Program-made: the position numbers and the translations under genes
NCBI GenBank assembly: GCA_022414725.1
Contig: CM039462.1
Coordinates: 73,035,803 to 73,099,802 of the forward strand
Length of the DNA: 64,000 bases
Direction of reading: 5' to 3'
From: Microglena sp. YARC
Taxonomy: Eukaryota > Chlorophyta > Chlorophyceae > Chlamydomonadales > Chlamydomonadaceae
The notes under the pieces: model-generated
What the model saw: the letters and a program-made list of their open reading frames with translations, nothing else
Told to the model about the DNA's origin: nothing
The model's database searches: none
Shown: piece by piece, positions 42,890-53,512 of the stretch
Layout: every line of letters starts with the position of its first letter
Numbering within the stretch: position 1 is the stretch's first letter

Positions 42890-45327
42890 TGTACATCGAA
42901 CAAGCAGTCGCAACACGGCGATCATCGTTTCCATTCCTAACGTTCCCATGACATTCTTGATCGTATTGCCCTATTCTCTTCCAACCCCAAGATTCGTATT
43001 AGTGTGTAAAACTTCTGCACAAACAGATTTTCTGTGGATGGCCCCTTACCGGACTGATCCAACCACCACAGCGAGTTGGAGAGATGGATGGCGAAGAGGG
43101 GGCGCGCGCGCCGACCTTCTAGCAGTATGCTTGGTGTTCCAATCCTGCTTGTACAGGTTAAGGGGGGCCTACAATTGAGGGCGAACCAAACATTGAAAAC
43201 AAGCTTCTCTATGTGGCTGCCAAGGAAGGTCACGCATATGTATGCAAGCTGCTCATGGATCCAGAGGTGGCTGGACTTGAGTTCAGAGCCCAAGCGAACT
43301 CTAGCGACAGCAGGGCCTTGGGGGTGGCTGCAAAGGAAGGTCACTCAGATGTATGCAAGCTGGTGATGGATCCAGCGGTGGCTGGACTTGAGTTCAGAGC
43401 CCAAGCGAACTCTAGCGACAGCAGGGCCTTGGGGGTGGCTGCAAAGGAAGGTCACTCAGATGTATGCAAGCTGCTGATGGATCCAGCGGTGGCTGGAGTT
43501 CAGTTCAGGGCCAGGGCGAACTCTGTCGACAGCTGGGCATTGTGGCTGGCTGCCAAGGAATGTCATGCAGATGTCTGCAAGCTGCTGATGGATACAGCGG
43601 TGGCTGGAATTAAGTTAAGAGCCCTAGCAAACTCTAGCGACAGCTGGGCCTTGCGTGAGGCTGCAAAGGAAGGTCACGCAGATGTCTGCAAGCTGCTGAT
43701 GGATCCAGATGTGACTAGACTTGAGTATAGGGCCCGGGCGAACTCTAGCGACAACAGGGCCTTGTGTGAGGCTGCAAAGGAAGGTCACGCAGATGTCTGC
43801 AAGCTGCTGATGGATCCAGCGGTGGCTGGACTTGAGTATAGGGCCCGGGCGAACTATAGCGACAGCAGGGCCTTGGGGGCAGCTGCCAAAGAAGGTCACG
43901 CAGATGTCTGCAAGCTGCTGATGGATCCAGAGGTGGCTGGACTTGAGTTCAGGGCCCGGGTGAACTCTAACGACAGCAGGGCCTTGTGGGCGGCTGCAAA
44001 GGAAGGTCACGCAGATGTCTGCAAGCTGCTCATGGATCCAGCGGTGGCTGGACTTGAATTCAGGGCCAGGGCGAACTCTAACGACAGCAGGGCCTTGGGG
44101 GCGGCTGCCAAGGAAGGTCACGCAAATTTCTGCAAGCTGCTGATGGATCCAGAGGTGGCTGGACTTGAGTATAGGGCCCGGGCGAACACTAGCGACAGCT
44201 GGGTCTTGTGGGCGGCTGCCAAAGAAGGTCATGCAGATGTCTGCAAGCTGCTGATGGATCCAGCGGTGGCTGGACTTGAGTATAGGGCCCTGGCGAACTC
44301 TGGCGACAGCAGGGCCTTGGGGTCGGCTGCCAAAGAAGGTAACGCAGATGTCTGCAAGCTGCTCATGGATCCAGCGGTGGCTGGATTTGAGTTCAGGGCC
44401 CTGGCGAACTCTAACGACAGCAAGGCCTTGGGGGCGGCTGCAAAGGAAGGTCACGCAGATGTCTGCAAGCTGCTGATGGATCCAGAGATGGCTGGACTTG
44501 AGTACAGGGGCAGGGCGAACAAAATCAACAGCATGGCCTTGTGGGCGTCTGCCAAGGCCGGTCACGCCGATGTCTGCAAGCTGCTGATGGATCCAGCGGT
44601 GGCTGGACTTGAGTTCAAGGCCCTGGCGAACTCTAGAGACAGCAGGGCCTTGTGGGCGGCTGCAAAGGAAGGTCACGCAGATGTCTGCAAGCTGCTGATG
44701 GATCCAGAGGTGGCTGGACTTGAGTATAGGGCCCGGGCGAACTCTAGCGACAGCCGGGCCTTGTGGGCGGCTGCCAAGGAAGGTCACGCCGATGTCTGCT
44801 TGCTTTTGATGGATCCAGAGGCGGCTGGCCCCGAGTACAGGGCCCTGGCGAACTATAGCGACAGCAGGGCCTTGTGTGAGGCTGCAAATGAAGGTCACGC
44901 AGATGTCTGCAAGCTGCTGATGGATCCAGAGGTGGCTGGACTTGAGTTCAGAGCCCTGGCGAACTATAGCGACAGCAAGGCCTTGGGGGCGGCTGCAAAG
45001 GAAGGTCACGCAGATGTCTGCAAGCTGCTGATGGATACAGCGGTGGCTGGACTTGTGTATAGGGCCCGGGCGAACGCTAGCGACAGCTAGGCCTTGTGTG
45101 AGGCTGCAAAGGAAGGTCACGCAGATGTCTGCAAGCTGCTGATGGATCCAGCGGTGGCTGGAATTGAGTTCAGGGCCCGGGCGAACTCTGTCAACAGCAG
45201 GGCCTTGTGGGCGGCTGCAAAGGCCGGTCACGCCGATGTCGGCAAGCTGCTGATGGATCCACAGGCGGCTGGCCCCGATTACAGGGCCATTGTGAATCTT
45301 GACAGCAGCTGGGTCTTGCCACCGTAG
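42890..45327 (+). pseudogene. F-box/ankyrin cassette, copy 5
   Basis: The F-box part (42940-43140) has several indels. From 43213 the frame is clean for 625 residues (about 17 units, LLMDPAVAGLEFRARANSSDSRALWAAAKEGHADVCK) up to a TAG at 45088-45090 where siblings have TGG, after which the same frame runs on to LDSSWVLPP-stop at 45327. The C-terminal segment region (45360-45640) follows with a one-base loss at gcaggaacgc. Repeats this regular suggest ongoing gene conversion. Confidence 0.8.
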
Positions 45328-45710
45328 AGCAAGTATTTATCCACTCTCCTCAAACTTTTCAGCAATGTGTTCAGTTTGCTCAAGAGAAAATATCGCTGCG
45401 TGTGCCCAATAAATCCAGATGTAGCAGAAATATTTGATTATGAGGCAGGAACGCTTTGAAAATGATTATTGATGCGCACGATGTGAGCCAGCACTTTTAC
45501 TTGTCAGGCTACTTTGAAGATGTAACTAACTTCCTCGTCTTTACAGTCCTTGAATGTTTTGTGTCAATCAATCTCCTGAAGACAATATCTGTTGTATTGA
45601 CAAGATCGGTTACAAAACTTGATGAAAGTTGAATTCCTTAATGTAAGAAAGAAAGACAATTTGCAACAGTACATTTGTTCCTACCTCCCGGAGGGATTTT
45701 GACTGGTTTC

Positions 45711-45864
45711 GGAGACGTTCTGGCTCCTGTGATCCCTTCTCCCTCAGTCTGTACGGATCACTTCATACCTGGTAATATCGGAGATGACGGAGGGTCCTTC
45801 TCAGTTTCTGGCGTCGACTTGTGCATCGTGAATTCGTTGCGTCGTGCGATCATCGCTTGTGGAC
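45711..45864 (+). pseudogene. Duplicated 5' fragment of the RPB3-RPB11 gene
   Basis: Corresponds to 55485-55628 of the intact gene (GDVLAPVIPSPSV...DHFIPGNIG...GGSFSVSGVDLCIVNSLRRA). Differs by few substitutions and by a 9-base in-frame insertion (agatgacgg). Starts at a ggag microhomology with the element and stops inside the codon run after RRAIIAC. Confidence 0.85.
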
Positions 45865-45865
45865 C

Positions 45866-45943
45866 GGAAAACTATCTTCGTGTTGAAGCGATCGAAGATG
45901 AGTGTTGGGCTTCGAAAGCCATCTTGAAACCGCCTGTACAAGT
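45866..45943 (+). pseudogene. Duplicated fragment of the coiled-coil gene
   Basis: Encodes ENYLRVEAIEDECWASKAIL then KPP, matching NYLRVEAIEDECGLRKAVLKPP of the gene at 30407. It is fused in frame to the RPB3 fragment, so the two make one chimeric open frame (45675-45974). Confidence 0.85.
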
Positions 45944-46150
45944 CGTTCATGAGGCTCTAAATTCAGTAGAGTAGAAAATTCAAAAAATCCGCCGTAATAC
46001 CATTCTGTACCGCTTGCAGCTACCGCTACAGCTACCGCTACAGCTACCGCCAGGCAAGTGCAACCAAGGGTTTATAGGGTTTATCCCAACTCATTATTTA
46101 TTTATACCATCATGTGCGCTTGCATGCATGTACACACATGTTCATAGAAC

Positions 46151-48989
46151 ATGCAGTCGCACACGCGATCATTGTTATTCCTAACGTTTCCCCATGACAT
46201 TCTTGATCGTATTGCCCTATTCTCTTCCAACCCCAAGATTGTATTAGTGTGTAAAACTCTGCACAACAGATTTTCTGGATGGCCCCTTACCGGACTGATC
46301 CAACCACCACAGCGAGTTGGAGAGATGATGGCGAAAGGGGGGTGCGCCGACCTTCTAGCAGTATGCTTGGTGTCCAATCCTCTTGTATAGGTTAAGGGGG
46401 CCCTACAATTGAGGGCGAACCAAAATGAAAACAAGCTTCTCTATGTGGCTGCCAAGGAAGGTCACACAGATGTCTGCAAGCTGCTGATGGATCCAGAGGT
46501 GGCTGGACTTGAGTTCAGGGCCCGGGCGAACTTTAGCGACAGCGTGGTCTTGTGGGCAGCTGCCAATGAAGGTCACTCAGATGTATGCAAGCTGCTGATG
46601 GATCCAGAGGTGGCTGGACTTGAGTTCAGAGCCCTGGCAAACTCTAGCAGGGCCTTGTGGGTGGCTGCCAAGGAAGGTCACGCAGATGTCTGCAAGCTGC
46701 TCATGGATCCAGCGGTGGCTGGACTTGAGTACAGGGCCTTGGCGAACTCTAGAGACAGCAGGGCCTTGTGTGAGGCTGCAAAGGAAGGCCACGCAGATGT
46801 CTGCAAGCTGCTCATGGATCCAGAGGTTGCTGGAATTGAGTATAGGGCCCGGGCGAATTCTACTCACAGCTGGGCATTGTGGCTGGCTGCCAAGGAAGGT
46901 CACGCAGATGTCTGCAAGCTGCTCATGGATCCAGAGGTGGCTGGAATTGAGTTCAGGGCCCGGGCGAACACTAGCAACAGCTGGGCCTTGGGGGTGGCTG
47001 CCAAGGAAGGTCACGCAGATGTCTGCCAGCTGCTGATGGATCCAGAGGTGGCTGGAATTGAGTTCAGGGCCCGGGCGAACTCTAGCGCCAGCAGGGCCTT
47101 GGGGGTGGCTGCCAAGGAAGGTCACGCAGATGTATGCCAGCTGCTGATGGATCCTGAGGTGGCTGGAATTGAGTTCAGGGCCAGGGCCAACTATAACGAC
47201 AGCTGGGCCTTGCGTGAGGCTGTAAAGGAAGGTCACGCAGATGTCTGCCAGCTGCTGATGGATCCAGAGGTGGCTGGAATTGAGTTCAGGGCCAGGGCGA
47301 ACAATAACGACAGCTGGGCATTGCTTGAGGCTGTAAAGGCAGGTCACGCAGATGTCTGCAAGCTGCTGATGGATCCAGAGGTGGCTGGACTTGAGTACAG
47401 GGCCCGGGCGAACTATGGCGACAGCAGGGGCTTGTGGTGGGCTGCAAAGGAAGGGTACGCAGATGTCTGCAAGCTGCTGATGGATCCAGAGGTGGCTGGA
47501 CTTGAGTACAGGGCCCGGGCAAACTATGGAGACAGCTGGGCCTTGCGTGAGGCTGCAAAGGAAGGGCACGCAGATGTCTGCAAGCTGCTGATGGATCCAG
47601 AGGTGGCTGGACTTGAGTATAGGGCCCGGGCGAACTCTAGCTACAGCCGGGCCTTGCATGAGGCTATCAAGGAAGGTCACGCAGATGTCTGCTCGCTTTT
47701 GATGGATCCAGCGGTGGCTGGACTTGAGTTCAGGGCCCTGGCGAACTCTAGTGACAGCAGGGCCTTGGGGGCGGCTGCCAAGGCAGGTAACTCAGATGTC
47801 TGCAAGCTTTTGATGGATCCAGCGGTGGCTGGATTTGAGTTCAGGGCCCTGGCGAACTATAGCAACAGCTGTGCCTTGCGTGAGGCTGCAAAGGAAGGTC
47901 ACGCAGATGTCTGCAAGCTGCTGATGGATCCAGAGCTGGTTGGACTTGAGTATAGGGCCAGGGCGAACTCTAGCGACAGCTGGGCATTGTGGGCGGCTGC
48001 CAAGGCAGGTCACGCAGATGTCTGCAAGCTGCTCATGGATCCAGAGGTGGCTGGACTTGAGTACAGGGCCCGGGCGAACCATATCAACAGCAGGGCCTTG
48101 GGGGATGCTGCAAAGGCAGGTCACGCAGATGTCTGCAAGCTGCTGATGGATCCAGCAGTGGCTGGACTCAAGTACAGGGCCAGGGCGAACAATATCAACA
48201 GCAGGGCCTTGGTGGCTGCTGCAAAGGCAGGTCACGCAGATGTCTGCAAGCTGCTGATGGATCCAGCAGTGGCTGGACTCAAGTACAGGGCCAGGGCGAA
48301 CAACATCAACAACAGGGCCTTGGGGGCTGCTGCAAAGGCAGGTCACGCAGATGTCTGCAAGCTGCTGATGGATCTAGCTGTGGCTGGACTTGAGTTCAGG
48401 GCCAGGGCGAACTCTAGCGACAGCAGGGCCTTGTGGGCGGCTGCAAAGGAAGGTCACGCAGATTTCTGCAAGCTGCTTATAGATCCAGCGGTGGCTGAAC
48501 TTGAGTTCAGGGCCCTGGCGAACTCTAGCGACAGCAGGGCCTTGTGGGCAGCTGCAAAGGAAGGTCACGCAGATGTCTGCAAGCTGCTCATGGATCCAGC
48601 GGTGGCTGGACTTTGGTTCAGGGCCCTGGCGAACTCTAGCGACAGCAGGGCCTTGTGGGCAGCTGCAAAGGCTGGTCAGGCAGATGTTTGCAAGCTGCTG
48701 ATGGATCCAGCGGTGGCTGGACTTGAGTTCAGGGCCCTGGCAAACTTTAGCGACAGCAGGGCCTTGTGGGCAGCTGCAAAGGCAGGTCACGCAGATGTCT
48801 GCAAGCTGCTCATGGGATCCAGAGGTGGCTGAGTTCAGGGCCCGGGCGAACTCTGTCAACAGCTGGGCCTTGTGGGCGGCTGCGAAGGCCGGTCACGCAG
48901 ATGTCTGCTTGCTTTTTATGGATGCAGAGGCGGCTGGCCCCGAGTACAGGGCCATTGTGAAACTTGACAGCAGCTGGGTCTTTTGTTAG
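46151..48989 (+). pseudogene. F-box/ankyrin cassette, copy 6 (longest clean array)
   Basis: ATG at 46151. F-box (TFPHDILDRIALFSSNPKIV) and linker to LVSNPLV, then TAG at 46388-46390 where siblings have CAG. The same frame continues to about 48815, with about 22 ankyrin units in 807 residues. An extra G in catgggatcc and a 5-base loss near 48830 shift the last units into another frame, ending LDSSWVFC-stop at 48989. Apart from these two lesions it is full length. The C-terminal segment remnant follows at 49010-49300. Confidence 0.82.
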
Positions 48990-49356
48990 ACAAGACACGT
49001 TTCTTGCCACCGTAGAGCAAGTATTTATCCACTCTCCTCAAAATTTTCAGAAATGTGTTCAGTTTGCTCAAGCGATAATATCGCTGCGTGTGCCCAATAA
49101 TTCCAGATGTAGCATAAATATTTGATTATGAGGCAGGAACTCTTTGAAAATGATTATTGATGCGCACGATGTTAGCCAGCACTTTGACTTTTCAGGCTAC
49201 TTTGAAGATGTAACTTCTATGTCTTTACAGTCCTTGAATGTTTTGTGTCAATCTCCTGAAGACAATATCTGTTGTATTGACAATATCGGTTACAAAACTT
49301 GATGAAACTTGAATTCCTTAATGTAAGAAAGAAAGACAATTTGCACCAGTACATTT

Positions 49357-49513
49357 GTTCCTGCCTCCCGGAGGTATTTTGACTGGTTTCGGAGCCTGGT
49401 CTGGTCGGAATCGCAATTCCGCGGAGAGCTAAATATCTGGTTGGCGAGTGAGTCGTTCGTACGGCTCTAACTTCTGCTTTGAAAATTCAAAAAAATATCC
49501 GGGAGGCAGGAAC
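49357..49513. mobile_element. MITE-like element between copies 6 and 7
   Basis: 157 bp, perfect gttcctgcctcccgg / ccgggaggcaggaac ends. Interior variant aaatatctggttgg is shared only with the next element at 51047. Confidence 0.85.
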
Positions 49514-49721
49514 ACCCATTCTGTACCTCTTGCAGATACCGCCATGCAAGTGCCGCTTGCATGCCATGAAAGTGCAACCCAGGGGTTTATAGGGTTTATA
49601 GGGTTTATAGAGTTTAACCCAACTCATTATTTATTTATACCATCCTGTGCATAAAATTGTCAACGCTTCTAGTCTGATTTTATTTATATCATCCTGTGCG
49701 CTGCATGCATGTACATCTAAC

Positions 49722-50678
49722 ATGCAGTCGCACACGCTATCATCGGTATTCCTAACGTTTCCCCATGACATTCTTGATCGTATTGCCCTATTCTCTTCCA
49801 ACCCAAAGATTGTATTAGTGTGTAAAACTCTGCACAACAGATTTTCTGGATGGCCCCTTACCGGACTGATCCAACCACCACAGCGAGTTGGAGAGATGAT
49901 GGCGAAAGGGGGGCGCGCCGACCTTCTAGCAGTATGCCTGGTGTCCAATCCTCTTGTACAGGTTAAGGGGGCCCTACAATTGAGGGCGAACCAAAATGAA
50001 AACAAGCTTCTCTATGTGGCTGCCAAGGCCGGTCACGCCGATGTCTGCAAGCTGCTCATGGATCCAGAGGTGGCTGGAATTGAGTTCAGGGCCCGGGCGA
50101 ACTGTAGCGACAGCAGTGCCTTGGGGCGGCTGCCAAGGAAGGTCTTGCAGATGTCTGCAAGCTGCTGATGGATCCAGCGGTGGCTGGACTTGAGTTCAGG
50201 GCCCGGGCGAACTCTAGCTACAGCTGTGCCTTGCGTGAGGCTGCCAAGGAAGGTCTTGCAGATGTCTGCAAGCTGCTGATGGATCCAGCGGTGGCTGGAC
50301 TTGAGTTCAGGGCCCGGGCGAACTCTAGCGACAGCAGGGCCTTGTGGGCAGCTGCAAAGGCTGGTCAGGCAGATGTTTGCAAGCTGCTGATGGATCCAGC
50401 GGTGGCTGGACTTGAGTTCAGGGCCCTGGCAAACTTTAGCGACAGCAGGGCCTTGTGGGCAGCTGCAAAGGCAGGTCACGCAGATGTCTGCAAGCTGCTC
50501 ATGGGATCCAGAGGTGGCTGAGTTCAGGGCCCGGGCGAACTCTGTCAACAGCTGGGCCTTGTGGGCGGCTGCGAAGGCCGGTCACGCAGATGTCTGCTTG
50601 CTTTTTATGGATGCAGAGGCGGCTGGCCCCGAGTACAGGGCCATTGTGAAACTTGACAGCAGCTGGGTCTTTTGTTAG
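49722..50678 (+). pseudogene. F-box/ankyrin cassette, copy 7 (recombinant)
   Basis: ATG at 49722. F-box and first units are nearly identical to copy 8, the last units and 3' flank nearly identical to copy 6. One missing G near 50125 (ttggggcgg against ttgggggcgg) shifts the frame, and the end has the copy-6 lesion (catgggatcc). Only about 6 units. Confidence 0.8.
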
Positions 50679-51046
50679 ACAAGACACGTTTTCTTGCCAC
50701 CGTAGAGCAAGTATTTATCCACTCTCCTCAAAATTTTCAGAAATGTGTTCAGTTTGCTCAAGCGATAATATCGCTGCGTGTGCCCAATAATTCCAGATGT
50801 AGCATAAATATTTGATTATGAGGCAGGAACTCTTTGAAAATGATTTATGATGCGCACGATGTTAGCCAGCACTTTGACTTTTCAGGCTACTTTGAAGATG
50901 TAACTTCTATGTCTTTACAGTCCTTGAATGTTTTGTGTCAATCTCCTGAAGACAATATCTGTTGTATTGACAATATCGGTTACAAAACTTGATGAAACTT
51001 GAATTCCTTAATGTAAGAAAGAAAGACAATTTGCACCAGTACATTT

Positions 51047-51203
51047 GTTCCTGCCTCCCGGAGGTATTTTGACTGGTTTCGGAGCCTGGTCTGGTCGGAA
51101 TCGCAATTCCGCGGAGAGCTAAATATCTGGTTGGCGAGTGAGTCGTTCGTACGGCTCTAACTTCTGCTTTGAAAATTCAAAAAAATATCCGGGAGGCAGG
51201 AAC
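51047..51203. mobile_element. MITE-like element between copies 7 and 8
   Basis: Base-for-base match to the element at 49357 with an offset of 1690, perfect 15-bp terminal inverted repeats. Confidence 0.85.
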
Positions 51204-51411
51204 ACCCATTCTGTACCTCTTGCAGATACCGCCATGCAAGTGCCGCTTGCATGCCATGAAAGTGCAACCCAGGGTTTATAGGGTTTATAGGGTTTATAGA
51301 GTTTAACCCAACTCATTATTTATTTATACCATCCTGTGCATAAAATTGTCAACGCTTCTAGTCTGATTTTATTTATATCATCCTGTGCGCTGGCATGCAT
51401 GTACATCTAAC

Positions 51412-52806
51412 ATGCAGTCGCACACGCTATCATCGGTATTCCTAACGTTTCCCCATGACATTCTTGATCGTATTGCCCTATTCTCTTCCAACCCAAAGAT
51501 TGTATTAGTGTGTAAAACTCTGCACAACAGATTTTCTGGATGGCCCCTTACCGGACTGATCCAACCACCACAGCGAGTTGGAGAGATGATGGCGAAAGGG
51601 GGGCGCGCCGACCTTCTAGCAGTATGCCTGGTGTCCAATCCTCTTGTACAGGTTAAGGGGGCCCTACAATTGAGGGCGAACCAAAATGAAAACAAGCTTC
51701 TCTATGTGGCTGCCAAGGCCGGTCACGCCGATGTCTGCAAGCTGCTCATGGATCCAGAGGTGGCTGGAATTGAGTTCAGGGCCCGGGCGAACTGTAGCGA
51801 CAGCAGTGCCTTGGGGGCGGCTGCCAAGGAAGGTCTTGCAGATGTCTGCAAGCTGCTGATGGATCCAGCGGTGGCTGGACTTGAGTTCAGGGCCCGGGCG
51901 AACTCTAGCTACAGCTGTGCCTTGCGTGAGGCTGCCAAGGAAGGTCACGCAGATGTCTGCAAGCTGCTCATGGATCCAGAGGTGGCTGGACTTGAGTTCC
52001 GGGCCCTGGCGAACTCTAGCGCCAGCAGGGCATTGTGCGCGGCTGCCAAGGACGGTCACGCAGATGTCTGCAAGCTGCTGATGGATCCAGCGGTGGCTGG
52101 ACTTGAGTTCAGGGCAAGGGCAAACTCTACCGCCAGCAGGGCCTTGTGGGTGGCTGCGAAGGACGGTCACGCAGATGTCTGCAAGCTGCTCATGGATCCA
52201 GCGGTGGCTGGACTTGAGTTCAGGGCCAAGGCGAACTCTAGCGACAGCTGGGCATTGTGGGCGGCTGCCAATGAAGGTCACGCAGATGTCTGCAAGCTGC
52301 TCATGGATCCAGAGGTGGCTGGACTCAAGTTCAGGGCCCGGGCGAACTTTAGCGACAGCAGGGCCTTGTGTGAGGCTGCCAGTGAAGGTCACGCAGATGT
52401 CTGCAAGCAGCTCATGGATCCAGAGGTGGCTGGCCTTGAGTTCAGGGCCAGGGCGAACTCTAACGACAGCTGGGCATTGTGGGCGGCTGCCAATACACGT
52501 CACGCAGATGTCTGCAAGCTGCTGATGGATCCAGAGGTGGCTGGACTTGATTTCAGGGCCAGGGCGAACTCTAGCGCCAGCAGGGCCTTGTGGGCGGCTG
52601 CGAAGGACGGTCACGGAGATGTCTGCAAGCTGCTGATGGATCCAGCGGTGGCTGGAATTGAGTTCAGGGCCAGGGCGAACTCTGTCAACAGCTGGGCCTT
52701 GCGTAAGGCTGCGAAGGCTGGTCACGCCCTTGTCTGCTTGCTTTTGATGGATACAGAGGCGTCTGGCCCCGATTACAGGGCCATTGTGAATCTTGACAGC
52801 AGCTAG
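51412..52806 (+). CDS. F-box/ankyrin protein, copy 8 (intact frame)
   Basis: ATG at 51412 gives 464 residues without interruption. F-box-like motif at residues 11-42 (TFPHDILDRIALFSSNPKIVLVCKTL), linker with GLIQPPQRVGEMMAKGGRAD, a short spacer RANQNENKLLYVAAKAGHADVC, then about 10 ankyrin units of 37 residues. It stops at TAG in LDSS-stop, where siblings have TGG (LDSSW), a few codons short of the usual end. Expected role as for copy 0, a substrate adaptor for a ubiquitin ligase. This is the best candidate for an expressed member of the array. The leader upstream has four tttataggg-like units. Confidence 0.82.
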   Translation: MQSHTLSSVFLTFPHDILDRIALFSSNPKIVLVCKTLHNRFSGWPLTGLIQPPQRVGEMMAKGGRADLLAVCLVSNPLVQVKGALQLRANQNENKLLYVAAKAGHADVCKLLMDPEVAGIEFRARANCSDSSALGAAAKEGLADVCKLLMDPAVAGLEFRARANSSYSCALREAAKEGHADVCKLLMDPEVAGLEFRALANSSASRALCAAAKDGHADVCKLLMDPAVAGLEFRARANSTASRALWVAAKDGHADVCKLLMDPAVAGLEFRAKANSSDSWALWAAANEGHADVCKLLMDPEVAGLKFRARANFSDSRALCEAASEGHADVCKQLMDPEVAGLEFRARANSNDSWALWAAANTRHADVCKLLMDPEVAGLDFRARANSSASRALWAAAKDGHGDVCKLLMDPAVAGIEFRARANSVNSWALRKAAKAGHALVCLLLMDTEASGPDYRAIVNLDSS

Positions 52807-53178
52807 GTCTTGTGTTAGACAAGACACGTTATTTTCTTGCCACCGTATGGGCAAGTATTTATCCACTTTCCTCAAACTTTTCAGAAATGTGTTCAGTTTG
52901 CTCAAGCGAAAATATGTATTCCAGATGTAGCAGAAATAATTGATTATGAGGCAGGAACGCTTTGAAAATGATTATTGATGCGCACGATGTGAGCCAGCAC
53001 TTTTACTTTTCAGGCTACTTTGAAGATGTAACTAACTTCTGTGTCTTTACAGTCCTTGAATGTTTTGTGTCAATCTCCCGAAGACAATATCTGTTGTATT
53101 GACAAGATCGGTTACAAAACTTGATGAAAGTTGAATTCCTTAATGTAAGAAAGAAAGACAATTTGCACCAGTACATTT

Positions 53179-53335
53179 GTTCCTGCCTCCCGGAGGTATT
53201 TTGACTGGTTTCGGAGCCTGGTCTGGTCGGAATCGCAATTCCGTGGAGAGCTAAATCTCTAGTTGGCGAGTGAGTCGTTCGTACGGCTCTAACTTCTGCT
53301 TTGAAAATTCAAAAAAATCGCCGGGAGGCAGGAAC
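53179..53335. mobile_element. MITE-like element between copies 8 and 9 (type copy)
   Basis: 157 bp. gttcctgcctcccgg at 53179-53193 and its exact reverse complement at 53321-53335. The interior has the hairpin cggaatcgcaattccg (one variant base) and gagagctaaatctc. No coding capacity and no clear target-site duplication. Confidence 0.88.
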
Positions 53336-53397
53336 ACCCATTCTGTACCGCTTGCAGATACCGCCAGGCAAGTGCCGCTTGCCGCTTGCATGCCAGG

Positions 53398-53451
53398 CAA
53401 GTGCAACCAAGGGTTTATAGGGTTTATAGGGTTTATAGGGTTTATCCCAAT
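53398..53451 (+). repeat. 9-bp tandem repeat (tttataggg) in the ankyrin leader
   Basis: Four units of tttataggg before tttatccc. The unit number differs among copies: one in copy 2, two in copies 1 and 6, four in copies 7-9, five in copy 5. In copy 9 it is in frame with the F-box ORF and would read GFIGFIGFI if translation began at an upstream ATG at 53390. Confidence 0.85.
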
Positions 53452-53512
53452 TCAGTATTTATTTATACCATCCTGTGCGCTTGCATGCATTGTACACACA
53501 TGTTCATCAAAC

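Larger units (their letters stand above)
45677..45994. mobile_element. Inverted-repeat element carrying gene fragments (Pack-MITE-like)
   Basis: The left half gttcctacctcccggaggga...ggtttcggag (45677-45714) is followed by a fragment of RPB3, a fragment of the coiled-coil gene, and then the right half (ctctaaattcagtagagtag...caaaaaatccgccg, 45953-45994). The right terminal repeat proper (ggaggcaggaac) is missing. In all siblings the two halves are separated only by about 75 bases of standard interior. Confidence 0.6.

Noticed and set aside
43213..45090. CRISPR-like array because of regular direct repeats
   Set aside because: The repeats are contiguous 111-bp coding units without unique spacers, and no cas genes are present.
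43624..45231. Long open frames on the minus strand of the ankyrin array (up to 535 codons; also 46577-47680 and 51664-52905)
   Set aside because: They arise because the 111-bp unit happens to lack stops in that frame. Their protein repeats have no domain logic, while the plus frame gives F-box and ankyrin patterns.
53398..53451. Telomere-like repeat array (tttataggg)
   Set aside because: Only one to five units, always at the same place in the ankyrin leader and interstitial; better read as a small tandem repeat.
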